NCBI GenBank assembly: GCA_963817755.1
Contig: CAWFPB010000002.1
Coordinates: 682,001 to 746,000, forward strand
DNA: 64,000 bases
DNA from: Oleiagrimonas sp963817755
GTDB lineage: Bacteria; Pseudomonadota; Gammaproteobacteria; Xanthomonadales; Rhodanobacteraceae
Reading direction: 5' to 3'
The notes under the pieces: generated by a model
The model's input: only the letters and a program-made list of their open reading frames with translations
Database searches by the model: none
Told to the model about the DNA's origin: nothing
Shown here: positions 10,147 to 20,293 of the stretch, piece after piece
Layout of the letters: each line of letters opens with the position of its first letter
Position numbering within the stretch: the stretch's first letter is position 1
Program-made: the position numbers and the translations under genes

Positions 10147-11101
10147 CCTTCTCCACGGTCACGATCCCGACGGTCCTGACCGGCTACCTGACGCCGAACG
10201 TGACCTACAAGGCCAACGACGTGCTGCTGAACTTCAGCCCGACGGACAAGGCCTACACGCCGGGCTTCCCGAACTACGCGGCCACCGTCGGCCTGGGTGC
10301 AGAGCGCACCTTCGACGCGGTGCTGGGCCGCCTGGGTCCGCAGGCGAATGGCCGCCAGGGCGCCTGGGGTCAGTTCCTGGCTGGCACCGGCGGCATGGGC
10401 CAGGGCTCGCGCTTCCAGTACAACGTCACGGCGGCCGGTTACGGTCACGAGGTCACGGATCGCTTCGTGCTGGGCCTGGCGGTGTCGGGCGGTACGGCAG
10501 CGACCACGCTGACGCCGATGCAGGTACGCGCCAAGCCGCTGGGCGGCTTCGTGTACGGCATCTGGCGCAACGGCGGCTGGCGCGTGTCGGGCAGCCTGGG
10601 TACGGGCTGGCTGACCCAGCGCACGGACCGTTACCTGAGCACCGTGGGTCGGCGCGAAGAGGCCTTCAGTCACGGCCATTACACCGGTGCGGCGCTGCGC
10701 CTGGAGTACTCGGCCAGGCTGGGCGACTTCTCATTGTCGCCGTATGCCGGGCTGGACACGCTCAACGCACGCTACGGCGCCTCGACCGAACAGGGCATGG
10801 GCGCACTGGCACTCGACTACAGCAAGGTCAGCCAGCATCTGACGCACTACCAGGCCGGCTTGCAGCTTGCCGCTACCTGGGGTGCCTGGCGTCCGTGGGT
10901 GAAGGCGGGCACCGAGGGCTGGAACGGCGATCGTTCGACCCAGGTGACCGAGAGCTTCTACGGCTTCTCTCGCACGGTCTCGAGCAGTCTGCTTCCGGCC
11001 CATTCGCTGAACGGCGGTGCCGGCGTCACCTACCACCGCGGCGCCTGGGACACCAGCGTGTCCTGGAACGGATCGTGGGGCAGCAACTTCCACGCCAACG
11101 A
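10147..11101 (+). repeat. Long direct repeat copy 2 (barrel region of AT2)
   Basis: This is the partner of 5631-6585, at an offset of 4516 bp with no internal gaps. Identity ends just before the last ten codons, where AT1 ends L-Q-V-R-Y-S-W and AT2 ends V-Q-L-R-Y-R-W. Confidence 0.9.
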
Positions 11102-11249
11102 TGCCATGGTGCAGCTGCGGTATCGCTGGTAACACAAATCCGGCTAGCGGCGGGTCGGCCTTGGGTCGGCACGCCGCTGACCGAATCCGGGTCCCCAACG
11201 GGGCTCTTGCAGTACATACAACACGACAACGTCGTACAGGGGCGACCAC

Positions 11250-14200
11250 ATGAACAAGATCTATCGATTGGTCTGGAACCGCGCACTCGGTGCGGTCCAG
11301 GTGGCGGCTGAGTTCGCCAAGGCAACGGGGGGCGCGCAGGGTGCGCGGAATGTCGGCGGATCGCCGCGACACAACCGGCTGGCGCAGGCATGCGCGGCGG
11401 CGCTGCTGATTGGACTGGGCGCCACGGCCTTGCCGGCCTGGGCAGGCACCTACACCGTGACCTCGACCACCGACACCGGCAACACATCGGCCACGGGCAC
11501 GTTGAGCTGGGCCATCTACAATGCCAACAACGTCCCGTTCAGCACCATCGATTTCGGCAGCGGTGGCACGATCACCGAAACGGGCACGCTGCCGCAGCTG
11601 ACCACCCCCACCACGTTGACCTCGACCGGTGACGTGACCATCGACGGCGCCTTGACCAGCTCGTTCGCCTGGGCCTGGACGGGGACGGGCACTCTGACCT
11701 TGGCTGGTGACGGCACGTCCCTCAATGGCACGGGCTATGTATTCGGGGGCACACTGCAGGTGGGTTCCGGTTCGGCTCACGCCCAGATCGCGGGCAACTA
11801 CAACATGGGCGGGCCCTTGGTCGGTGTCTACATGCGCGGCAATTCCGCCACCACCAACACCAGCGGCCTGAATGTTGCCGCAGGCGGTGTGGTTCAGGGC
11901 GGATACGGCTACAACGGTGGCAACGGCGTGGGCGTGTACGGCGGTACCGCGACGATCAACAACGCCGGCACGATTTCCGGCGGCGTGGGCGGGTACAACG
12001 GAAATGCCTCCCCGGGCGGATACGGCGGTATCGGTATAAAGGGCGGTGGTGTGATCGACCTTTCCAACAGCGGCACGATTACCGGCGGTGCCGGTGGCCG
12101 TGGTGGAGATGGATACAGTTCCACTTCCTCAGGCGCGAACGGCGGCAATGGCGGCGCGGGCGTGAATGCCGGCGCCTACAGCAGCATCACCAACACCGGT
12201 ACGGTCAGCGGCGGCGCGGGTGGCCATGGCGGAAACGGTTACGGCGGTTTCTACTACGACGGTACTGGCGGCAACGGCGGTACTGGCGGCAATGCTCTGT
12301 ACGCAAACAACGCCACCGTCACCAACAGCGACACGATCAGCGGCGGTGCCGGCGGTGCCGGTGGAGATGGCGGCAGCGGATATGGCGCCATGTGGGCTTA
12401 TGGCGGTGGTGCCGGCGATGGCGGCAATGGCGGCAATGGCGTTGCCGGCTACAACACCACCGTAACCAACACCAGCACGATCAGCGGCGGTGTCGGCGGT
12501 GCCGGCGGTGCTGGCGGTTTCGCCGGTTCCTCTAGCAACTACTACTTCTACGGCACCCGTGGAGGTGTTGGCGGTGCGGGCGGCGATGGCGGATTCGGTG
12601 TGGGTTCTTACTACTCCACCGTGACCAACGGAGGCGTGATCCATGGTGGCGCTGGTGGAGTTGGTGGTGCCGGCGGTTCCACGTATGGATATGACGAAGG
12701 TGGCTATTACTATGGCTCCAACGCCGGCGACGGCGGTACGGGCGGCGCTGGCGGCGCTGGCGTAGTCGCTTACGGTTCCACCGTGAGCAACACGGGCACG
12801 ATTGCCGGTGGTGACGGTGGCGCCGGAGGTGCCGCTGGTTACGCCTACGTGGGCGGCGAATCCGGCTACGCCTATGGCGGCAACGGCGGCAATGCTGGAG
12901 ATGGTGGCGCAGGCCTGACCGGATACGGTTTCACGCTGACCAATGACGGCACGATCAGTGGCGGTACGGCCGGTGCCGGTGGTGCCGGCGGTGACGCATA
13001 TTCAGTCGATCGATACGCCTATGGCGGCAATGGAGGCGCTGGCGGCAACGGCGGCGCGGGCGTAGAGGGCCAGGGTTTCACCCTGACCAACAACAGCATG
13101 ATTGCCGGTGGCGACGGTGGTGCTGGCGGTAAGGGTGGATACGGCCATGGCTCGGGCGGCATTTACGACGGTGCCGGTGGACGGGGCGGAGCTGGTGGCG
13201 CCGGCGTCCAGGGTGGCTTGTTTACCCTCGCCAACACCGGATCGATTGCCGGCGGCAGTGGTGGTGTGGGCGGCTATGCCTATGAAAACTCGAGTAGTTA
13301 TGGCCTATTGGGTGGGTACGGTGCTACGGGCGTTGCGGGTTACATGTTTACCGCGACCAATGATGGTGCGATCACCGGTGGTGCGGGTGGCAAGGGCGGT
13401 GACACGTACGGCTTGGGCTGGGTCGTCGGCGGCCTTGGCGGCCATGGAGGCTATGGCGTCCGTGGCACGCTCTTCACCCTGACCAATACCGGGACGATTT
13501 CCGGTGGCCGCGGAGGTGACGGCGGCTCGGCTAACAGCAGTGCCGCTGGGGGTTATGGCTATACGACCGGCGGTACGGGTGGATCCGGCGCTGCAGGCGT
13601 CGTCGGATATGGTTTCGGGCTGACCAATAGCGGCACGATCACCGGCGGAAACGGTGGTGACGGCGGCTACGCAGCCGGCTACAACCCCATCCAGGGCGCC
13701 GGTGGCTACGGCGGTGCCGGCGTGGTGTCCTATGGCAACTCCACGGTGATCAACAGCGGCACGATCGCCGGCGGCTATGCCGGCGCAGGGTACGGCAATG
13801 CTGGATTGGGTCCCGCGGCTCTGGGCAATCTGCAGGCTGACGCGATCGACTTCTTCGGTAGCGGCAACACGCTGGAACTGCAGGCCGGTTACAAATTCGT
13901 CGGCAACGTGATCAGTTTCAACAGTGGAAATACGCTGATCCTGGGTGGCGACAGCGACGCCACGTTCAACCTCTCGCAGGTGGTCAGTGCGATGCCGACC
14001 ACCTACAGCGGCACACCGGTGTATTTCGGCTTCAGCACCTATGAGAAGACCGGCGCTAGCACCTGGACCCTGAACGGCAGCAATGCCGACACGGAGGCCT
14101 GGACGGTTACCGCCGGCAAGCTTGAAGTCGGCGATGCGGCCCACTCGAACACGGTGCTCAACGGCAGCGTGACGGTGAACGGCGGCGGCGTGGGCGGCCA

Positions 14201-15455
14201 CGGCACGATCACCGGCGACGTGATGGTGACGGGTGGCCTGGTGCAGCCGGGCGGCAGCGTGGGCATCCTGACGGTGGGCGGCAACTTCTCGCAGGACGCC
14301 AACAGCACGCTGATGCTCGAGATCACTTCCGACCCGACGCCGGGCACCGGTTCGAGCCAGTTGCTGGTGGGCGGCACGGCGACGCTGGACGGCACGCTCG
14401 CTCTCCAGGTTGATTCGCTGGGCAGCAACACCTATGACCTGGTGCATGCCGACGGCGGCGTGAGCGGCACTTTTGCGACGGTGACGATTCCCGGACCGCT
14501 GAGCACGTACGTAAATGCAAAGCTGACCTACGCGGCCAACGACGTGCTGCTGAACTTCAGTCCGACAGGCAAGGCGTTCTCGACCGGCTATGCGAACAGC
14601 GTCAATGTGGTGAGTCTGAGCGTCGAGCACGACTTTGACACGGTGCTCGGCACCCAGGGCTCGCTGGCACAGGGTCGCCAGGGCGCGTGGGGCCAGTTCA
14701 CGGCCAGCTACGGTGGACTTGGCCTGGGTACGCGCTACCAGAGCAACGGCACGGCAGCCGGTTACGGCGCCGCGGTCTCGGATCAGTTCGTGCTGGGTCT
14801 GGCGGTGTCGGGCAGCTCGGTGACGACGCGGGCCACGCCCATGAAGGTCGTTTCGCGACCGGTTGGTGGCTTCGTGTATGGCATCTGGCACCCGGGCAAC
14901 CTGCGCTTCTCGTTCAGCCTGGCCAAGGGCCGGCTGAGCCAGGACACAAAGCGCTTCCTGGGTGATGTGGGCACCGTGCAAAGCACATTCGGCCATGGCA
15001 GCTACAGCGGCGGGGCCCTGCACCTGTCGTACATGGCGGACATGGGCGGCTGGCAGCTGACGCCGTACGCGGGGCTGGACCTGCTGGACTCGCACTACGA
15101 CGCCGTGCACGAGCAGGGCATGCAGATGCTGGCACTGGACTACGGCAAGATGCGCCAGCACCTGTCGCATTACCAGGCGGGTCTTCGGATTTCGGCCACG
15201 CGTGGCCCGTGGCATCCGTGGGCCCAACTGGGCTCGGAAGGCTGGACCGGTGATCGCGCCGTGTCGGTGAACGAGTCACTGGGCATGTTCGAAGCGGTGC
15301 ACAAGAGCAGTGTGCTGCCCAGCAATGCACTCAACGGTGGTCTGGGCATGCGCTACCAGCGCGGCGCCTGGGACACCAGCGTGTCGTGGAACGGATCGTG
15401 GGGGAGCAGCTACCACGCCAACGACGCCACGCTGCAGGTGCGCTACAGCTGGTAA
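11250..15455 (+). CDS. AT3: glycine-rich ESPR autotransporter, intact
   Basis: This 1401-aa type Va autotransporter has an ESPR signal (MNKIYRLVWNRALG), signal cleavage after A-W-A about residue 66, and the domain beginning T-Y-T-V-T-S-T-T-D. It carries about 14 passenger units with cores such as F-T-L-T-N-S-G-T-I and GG-D-GG-A-GG. A beta-strand segment ending with the P-G-G-S-V-G-I-L-T-V-G-G motif follows. The barrel (about the last 270 residues, ending R-Y-S-W) resembles the AT4 barrel more than the shared AT1/AT2 barrel. A GGGGCG ribosome-binding site lies close to the ATG. The gap from AT2 is 117 bp with only weak hairpins, and a strong terminator follows the gene. AT3 is therefore probably the last gene of the unit that begins at the sulfotransferase. 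Confidence 0.93.
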   Translation: MNKIYRLVWNRALGAVQVAAEFAKATGGAQGARNVGGSPRHNRLAQACAAALLIGLGATALPAWAGTYTVTSTTDTGNTSATGTLSWAIYNANNVPFSTIDFGSGGTITETGTLPQLTTPTTLTSTGDVTIDGALTSSFAWAWTGTGTLTLAGDGTSLNGTGYVFGGTLQVGSGSAHAQIAGNYNMGGPLVGVYMRGNSATTNTSGLNVAAGGVVQGGYGYNGGNGVGVYGGTATINNAGTISGGVGGYNGNASPGGYGGIGIKGGGVIDLSNSGTITGGAGGRGGDGYSSTSSGANGGNGGAGVNAGAYSSITNTGTVSGGAGGHGGNGYGGFYYDGTGGNGGTGGNALYANNATVTNSDTISGGAGGAGGDGGSGYGAMWAYGGGAGDGGNGGNGVAGYNTTVTNTSTISGGVGGAGGAGGFAGSSSNYYFYGTRGGVGGAGGDGGFGVGSYYSTVTNGGVIHGGAGGVGGAGGSTYGYDEGGYYYGSNAGDGGTGGAGGAGVVAYGSTVSNTGTIAGGDGGAGGAAGYAYVGGESGYAYGGNGGNAGDGGAGLTGYGFTLTNDGTISGGTAGAGGAGGDAYSVDRYAYGGNGGAGGNGGAGVEGQGFTLTNNSMIAGGDGGAGGKGGYGHGSGGIYDGAGGRGGAGGAGVQGGLFTLANTGSIAGGSGGVGGYAYENSSSYGLLGGYGATGVAGYMFTATNDGAITGGAGGKGGDTYGLGWVVGGLGGHGGYGVRGTLFTLTNTGTISGGRGGDGGSANSSAAGGYGYTTGGTGGSGAAGVVGYGFGLTNSGTITGGNGGDGGYAAGYNPIQGAGGYGGAGVVSYGNSTVINSGTIAGGYAGAGYGNAGLGPAALGNLQADAIDFFGSGNTLELQAGYKFVGNVISFNSGNTLILGGDSDATFNLSQVVSAMPTTYSGTPVYFGFSTYEKTGASTWTLNGSNADTEAWTVTAGKLEVGDAAHSNTVLNGSVTVNGGGVGGHGTITGDVMVTGGLVQPGGSVGILTVGGNFSQDANSTLMLEITSDPTPGTGSSQLLVGGTATLDGTLALQVDSLGSNTYDLVHADGGVSGTFATVTIPGPLSTYVNAKLTYAANDVLLNFSPTGKAFSTGYANSVNVVSLSVEHDFDTVLGTQGSLAQGRQGAWGQFTASYGGLGLGTRYQSNGTAAGYGAAVSDQFVLGLAVSGSSVTTRATPMKVVSRPVGGFVYGIWHPGNLRFSFSLAKGRLSQDTKRFLGDVGTVQSTFGHGSYSGGALHLSYMADMGGWQLTPYAGLDLLDSHYDAVHEQGMQMLALDYGKMRQHLSHYQAGLRISATRGPWHPWAQLGSEGWTGDRAVSVNESLGMFEAVHKSSVLPSNALNGGLGMRYQRGAWDTSVSWNGSWGSSYHANDATLQVRYSW

Positions 15456-15477
15456 TTGAAGTCCGGAAAGAACGAAG

Positions 15478-15503
15478 AGGCCCGCCATCGTGCGGGCCTT
15501 TTC
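15478..15503 (+). terminator. Intrinsic terminator after AT3
   Basis: GGCCCGC and GCGGGCC pair around CATCGT and are followed by TTTTC. The same hairpin with small changes follows AT4 and AT6, so the terminator was probably copied with the genes. Confidence 0.9.
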
Positions 15504-15557
15504 TTTGCCCGGTGGCTCGGTATAAAGGCGATGAGAATGGGGTGAACAGGGCAGTAT

Positions 15558-15574
15558 TTGTGATCCTGTTCACT
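15558..15574 (+). promoter_or_regulatory. CRP/Clp-like operator upstream of AT4
   Basis: TGTGA-TCCTGT-TCACT at 15559-15574 matches the CRP/Clp consensus TGTGA-N6-TCACA at nine of ten positions. The TTGTGA at 15558-15563 could double as a -35, but the hexamer 16 nt downstream (TGGTGC) is a poor -10, unlike the AT5 and pre-AT6 copies. In Xanthomonadales such sites are bound by Clp, whose DNA binding is blocked by cyclic di-GMP. Confidence 0.65.
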
Positions 15575-15659
15575 TTACATGGTGCTGATGGAAGAGCGGC
15601 GCTAACATTGCAGGCATGCCCGGTCCAGGGCATGCGGGGGAGAAGTTCATCGGAAGAAC

Positions 15660-15685
15660 CGCGGAAGTCTGGCCGGACTTCTGCG
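15660..15685 (+). promoter_or_regulatory. Conserved leader hairpin, copy A (AT4)
   Basis: GCGGAAGTCT and GGACTTCTGC pair at all ten positions (two G-U) around a GGCC loop. The same structure occurs upstream of AT5 and of the relic before AT6, 167-170 nt from the ATG each time. Confidence 0.7.
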
Positions 15686-15745
15686 TCCACGGTGGCATGC
15701 ATTAGCCTGTTCGGTATGCCGCTTGAACGTGAAGCATGGGTGATT

Positions 15746-15812
15746 CCGTCATCGTGACGGTGCGATCCGCTGCAGCGTAACGTGGACGGGCTTGGCTGCG
15801 CACAGACGCAGC
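15746..15812 (+). other. Two further small inverted repeats in the AT4 leader
   Basis: CCGTCA-TCG-TGACGG at 15746-15760 and GCTGCG-CACAGA-CGCAGC at 15795-15812 are both partly kept in the AT5 leader. The second ends 16 nt before the AT4 ATG, next to the AGGGGA ribosome-binding site, so it could affect translation. The rest of the 325-bp gap 15504-15828 holds no gene I can support. Confidence 0.45.
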
Positions 15813-15828
15813 ACAGGGGACATCACAA

Positions 15829-18800
15829 ATGAATACGATCTACCGACTGGTCTGGAATCGTGCGCTGGGCATCGTGCAGGTGGCGACGGAATATGCGAAG
15901 GCGCCGCGCGGAGGGCAGGTTTCAAGCAACGTCGGTGGATCGCCGCGCCGCAGTCGCCTGGCGCAGGCCTGTGCGGCGGCATTGCTGATCGGTGTGGGCG
16001 CGGCGGTCATCCCGGCGGCCAGCGCAAACGCGGGCGCGACCTACCAGGTGACCTCGCCCACCGACAGTGGCGATACGACGGCTTCCGGCACCTTGAGTTG
16101 GGCGATCTACAACGTCAACACCAACCCGGGCAGCACGATCGATTTCAATCTCACCAGCGGCACGACGATCACCGAGACCGGCACGCTGCCCTCGCTGGAC
16201 CAGGACACCATCTTCACCTCGCTCAGTGACGTGACGATCACCGGCGCCATGACCGGCAGCGGGCACCTGACCTGGAGCGGGGCAGGCACCCTGACCCTGG
16301 ATGGCAACGGCACGGTCCTGACCGGAGGCGCCGACGTGATCGGCGGCAAGCTGGTGGTGGGATCGACCACCTACAACGAGATCACCGGAAGCTCGAGCAG
16401 CGGCGACGGTGGCACCGGTGTCGGCATGTCTGCCGGTTACGGCTCGACCACCAGTGCGCTGGATGTCGGCGAAGGCAGTACCGTCCGAGGAGGCGATGGC
16501 CTGACGGGTTTCCATTCCGGTGTGGGCGGTGCCGGCGGCGTGGGCGTCGATGTCCAGCAGCAGCACGGCCACGATCCACAACTACGCCGGCATGATCTAC
16601 GGCGGCGGCGGCGGGCCGGGTAGTGCGGGCGGGGCGAATTATGGTGCCGGTGGTGCCGGCGGTGCCGGCATTTATGCGTCCTCGACGGCCTATATCGTCA
16701 CCGGCAACAAGATCGGCGGTGGTGTGGGCGGTGCCGGAGCCGGTGGCACCAGTCCGTCAACCGGCGGTGCCGGAGGCCAAGGTGGGCGCGCCGTGGACTT
16801 GCGGAGTTCAGGATCCTCGCTCGACGTCACCGCAGGCACCGTTGCCGGTGGCGCTGGCGGTATTGGCGGTGCCGGTGGTTCGGCTTCGGGCACGACCTCG
16901 GCACAGGGCGGTGCCGGCGGCAATGGCGGCAACGGCGGTGACGGTATCTACGGCTACTACGCGACCCTGACCAATGCAGGCTCGATGCTGGGTGGTGATG
17001 GTGCGGTCGGCGGAAGCGGCGGCAATGCCACGATTTCCGCTCAATCGGGCACGGCGCAGGCCGGGGCCGGTGGCCAGGGCGGCGTCGCGGGAACCGGCGT
17101 CAGAGGTCAGGGCTTCAGTCTGTACAACAGCGGAACGATCAGCGGCGGCGCCGGCGGAACGGGTGGCGCTGGCGGATACGGCAATGCGCCGAACTATAAC
17201 CCCGGCGTCAGTTACGGAACCGGCGTCGGCGGTGCAGGAGGTGACGGCGCTGCGGGTGGTGATGGCGTTGCCGCCAGCCACTTCAGTCTGAGCAACAGTG
17301 GCGTCATCACGGGTGGTGCCGGTGGAGACGGCGGTGCGGGTGGCAAAGGTGGCGGGTGGAGTTCCGTTGGCGGCGATGGTGGTCAAGCTGGAGAGGGTGG
17401 TGCGGGCGTGAGTGGCACCTATTTCACCCTGAGCAATGATGGTTCAATTACCGGTGGTGCGGGCGGCCATGGTGGTCTGCCGGCGTTTTTTGGACATGGA
17501 ACCGACGGCGGCATCGGTGGTGCCGGCATCATTGGCTACGGCATGAACGTGTCCAATGCCGGGACGATTACCGGTGGGGTGGGCGGCACGGGTGGCCTTG
17601 GCATCTTGGGCACGTTCAGCAGCGGTGATGGTGGCGCCGGCATCGACTCGTTGGGCGGCGCATCGTATCTGTCCAACGACGGCACGGTCACCGGGGGTAC
17701 CGGTGGGCATGGTATCGACACTAGCTTCGGCGGCAGCTCTCTTACCGCTGCCAACAAGGGCAGGTATGCCGGTGGCAATGGCGGCATGGGTGTCGGCGCA
17801 GGAACGTCCGGCTTCCATGTGAACAACCGCAACACGATTGCCGGCGGTGACGGTGGCGCTGGCGGCGATTCGAAGAGCGGTGGATACAACTATGCCGGTG
17901 ATGGCGGTATTGGCGGGGCAGGCATAGGCGGTTCCGGTTTCGTCGTCAGCAATGGCGGCTCCATCACCGGTGGTGGTGGCGGTCTCGGCGGTTTCGCGGC
18001 CAGTTACGACACGGGCGAAGCTTTCGGCTATGAAAACGGCGGTGATGGCGGCACCGGTGGTGCCGGTGTCAGTGGCAGTGGCTTCACGTTGACCAATACC
18101 GGCACGGTTCGTGGTGGCAGCGGTGGTGACGGGGGAAGCGCCTACAGCGCGTACGCCGCCTATCGGGCCATCGACGGTATCGGCGGTGTCGGCGGTGCGG
18201 GTGTGGTTTCCACGGGTGGCTCGACGGTCGTCACCTCGGGCCTGATCGCCGGCGGAGTGAGCGGCAAGAACGGCGACGGCACGGGCGGCGGCGTGCAGGC
18301 CGACGCGGTCGACTTCTCCGGTGGCGGAAACACGCTGGAACTACAGGCCGGCTACAGCTTCACGGGCAACGTCATCAGCACCAGCGGCACCACCAGTGGC
18401 GGCGACACGCTGACCCTGGGCGGGGCCGGCAACGCTACCTTCAACCTGTCCCAGGTGGTCGGCGCGATGCCGACGACCTACGGCGCATCGCCGGTGTTCT
18501 TCGGCTTCAACCAGTACGCCAAGACCGGCACCAGCACCTGGACGCTGACCGGCACGAACGCCGATACCGAAAGCTGGACCGTCAGCGCCGGCAAGCTGGA
18601 AGTGGGCGATGCGGCCCATCCTGGCACCACGCTCAACGGCAGCGTGACACTGGCCGGCGGCACGCTCGGCGGGCACGGCAGCATTACAGGCGATGTGACC
18701 AACGATGCCGGCACGGTGCAGCCGGGTGGCACGGTCGGCATCCTGACGGTGTCGGGCAACTACGTGCAGGGTGCCAACGGCACGCTGGTGATCGAAATCA

Positions 18801-19936
18801 CCCCCGACCCGACGCCGGGCACCGGGTCGAGCGAGCTGCTGGTGGGCGGCACGGCGACGCTGGACGGTGCGCTGGGCATCCTGATGGACCCGGGCACCTA
18901 CCTCAAGAACACCTACACGCTGGTGCATGCCGGCGGCGGGGTAAGCGGCACCTTCGCCAACGTCTCCTTCACGCCGGGCCTGAACCAGTACATCACCGGC
19001 ACGGTGACCTACACGGCCAGCGACGTGCTGCTGGACCTGAACCCGACGGCACGGGCGTACACCAGCGGCGTGCCCAACGCTGCCAGCGCGGTGAGTCTGG
19101 GTGCCGAGCAGACCTTCGCCACGGTGCTGGGCCACCTGGGCCCGACGGCGCAGGGTCGCCAGGGCGTGTGGGGCCAGTTCACCGCCGGTCGCGGCGGCCT
19201 GGGCCAGGGCTCGCGCTACCAGTACAACGGCACGGCGGCCGGTTACGGCCGCTCGATCACGGACCGCTTCGTGCTGGGCCTGGCCGTCGCGGGCGGCACG
19301 GCGACGACCACGCTCTCGCCGACCAAGGTGGTGGCCAAGCCGATCGGCGGTTTCGTGTACGGCATCTGGCGCAGCGGCAGATGGCGCATGGCCGGCAGCC
19401 TGGGTACGGGCCGGATGAGCCAGGACACCCAGCGCTTCCTGGGTGGCGTGGACAGCATGCAGAGCGCGTTCGGCCATGGCCGCTACACCGGCGCGGCGCT
19501 GCGCCTGGATTACACGGCGAAGCTGGGCGGCTGGCAGCTGACCCCGTATGCCGGCGCGGACGTCCTCAACGCCCGTTACGACGGAGCGACCGAGCAGGGC
19601 ATGGGTCTGCTGGCGCTGACCTACGGCAAGGTGAGCCAGCATCTGGGCCATTACCAGGCGGGCCTGAAGCTGGGCGCGCAGTGGGGCGGCTGGCATCCGT
19701 GGATCAGGGCCGGCACGGAAGGCTGGCGTGGGGATCGCGCGATCGCGGTGACCGAGACGCTGGGCGGTTTCAGCAGCACGCTGCAGAGCAGCCCGTTGCC
19801 GGGCAACGCATTCAGCGGCGGCGCAGGCGTGAATTATCACCGCGGACGCTGGGACACGAGCGTGTCCTGGCATGGCGCCTGGGGCAGCAACTTCCACGCC
19901 AACGACGCTACGCTGCAGGTGCGCTACCGCTGGTAA
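15829..19936 (+). pseudogene. AT4: glycine-rich ESPR autotransporter with one frameshift
   Basis: The ATG at 15829 follows an AGGGGA ribosome-binding site and starts an ESPR signal (MNTIYRLVWNRALG). A CSLREA-like domain begins T-Y-Q-V-T-S-P-T-D. Near 16550 the frame moves by +1. The first frame ends at 16623 as a 264-aa secreted fragment, while the next frame carries about 13 passenger units, the beta-strand region and a barrel ending R-Y-R-W at 19936. Corrected, the protein would be about 1368 aa. The downstream part has no start site of its own. Unlike AT1-AT3, this gene follows a terminator and has its own leader with a CRP/Clp-like site and a hairpin. It is either a recent pseudogene or a base error; the homology is otherwise unbroken. 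Confidence 0.8.
16541..16556 (+). other. Frameshift site in AT4 (1-nt gain)
   Basis: The first frame reads G-G-V-G-V-D and then becomes Q/H/R-rich nonsense. The next frame gives S-S-S-S-T-A-T-I-H-N-Y-A-G, a proper unit. One extra base in GTCGATGTCC explains the switch. The neighbouring CAG triplets cannot cause a frameshift by slippage in threes. Confidence 0.75.
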
Positions 19937-19956
19937 GTGCAGTCCAGCAAGGTACG

Positions 19957-19986
19957 AAAAGGCCCGCCGATGTGCGGGCCTTTTCG
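19957..19986 (+). terminator. Intrinsic terminator after AT4
   Basis: AAAAGGCCCGC and GCGGGCCTTTT pair around CGATGT, with the T-run forming part of the stem. It lies 20 bp after the AT4 stop and isolates AT5 from AT4. Confidence 0.92.
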
Positions 19987-20038
19987 TGTCCCGTGATGCC
20001 ATTTCACGGCGACGGGCACGGCTCGGGCCATGAAAACA

Positions 20039-20066
20039 TTGTGAAATGAATCACTTTTATTAATAC
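20039..20066 (+). promoter_or_regulatory. Promoter with CRP/Clp-like operator upstream of AT5
   Basis: TGTGA-AATGAA-TCACT at 20040-20055 matches TGTGA-N6-TCACA at nine of ten positions. TTGTGA at 20039-20044 lies 16 nt from TAATAC at 20061-20066, a plausible -35/-10 pair. The operator would then cover the -35 region, which suits repression or competition better than classical class II activation. The start point is inferred, not seen. Confidence 0.65.
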
Positions 20067-20140
20067 TTGCCCCGAGGGATGAGGGTTGTATTTGGGCATG
20101 GCCATGCATGGCGTGCCTGGGGTCTTTCATCAGTAGATCC

Positions 20141-20164
20141 GCAGAAGTCCGGTTGGGTCTTTGC
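20141..20164 (+). promoter_or_regulatory. Conserved leader hairpin, copy B (AT5)
   Basis: GCAGAAGTCC and GGGTCTTTGC pair at nine of ten positions (three G-U) around a GGTT loop. Several bases differ from copies A and C in both arms in ways that keep pairing, which suggests selection for structure. Confidence 0.7.
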
Positions 20165-20275
20165 AGGTGGCGCATGGCCTGCCATCGCCGTTGGGCATGG
20201 CCAACGGGTCGTGAATCGTGGGGTATCCGTCGTCGTGACGAAGCAGTCCACAGCGACACATCGTGGACGTGCATG

Positions 20276-20293
20276 GCTGCGCACGGACGCAGC
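20276..20293 (+). other. Small hairpin before the AT5 ribosome-binding site
   Basis: GCTGCG-CACGGA-CGCAGC forms a 6-bp stem ending 17 nt before the AT5 ATG. The AT4 leader has the same stem at nearly the same distance. The rest of the 374-bp gap 19937-20310 holds the AT4 terminator, the promoter and hairpin B, and no gene. Confidence 0.45.

Larger units (their letters stand above)
6720..11132 (+). pseudogene. AT2: glycine-rich ESPR autotransporter with two compensating frameshifts
   Basis: The ATG at 6720 starts an ESPR signal (MNKVYRLVWNRALG), followed by a CSLREA-like N-terminal domain and about 14 T-N-S-G-T-I/GGX units. The frame is lost near 8420, where one C seems to be missing, and a stop follows at 8466-8468. 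The passenger continues without a stop in the next frame from 8420 to about 9476. A 1-nt gain there restores the original frame, which runs through the beta-strand region and barrel to R-Y-R-W at 11132. As written the locus encodes a 582-aa secreted fragment without a barrel. Corrected, it would be about 1470 aa. Continuous homology through the middle means either very recent inactivation or two base errors in a repetitive GC-rich stretch. It lies 103 bp after AT1. Confidence 0.8.
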
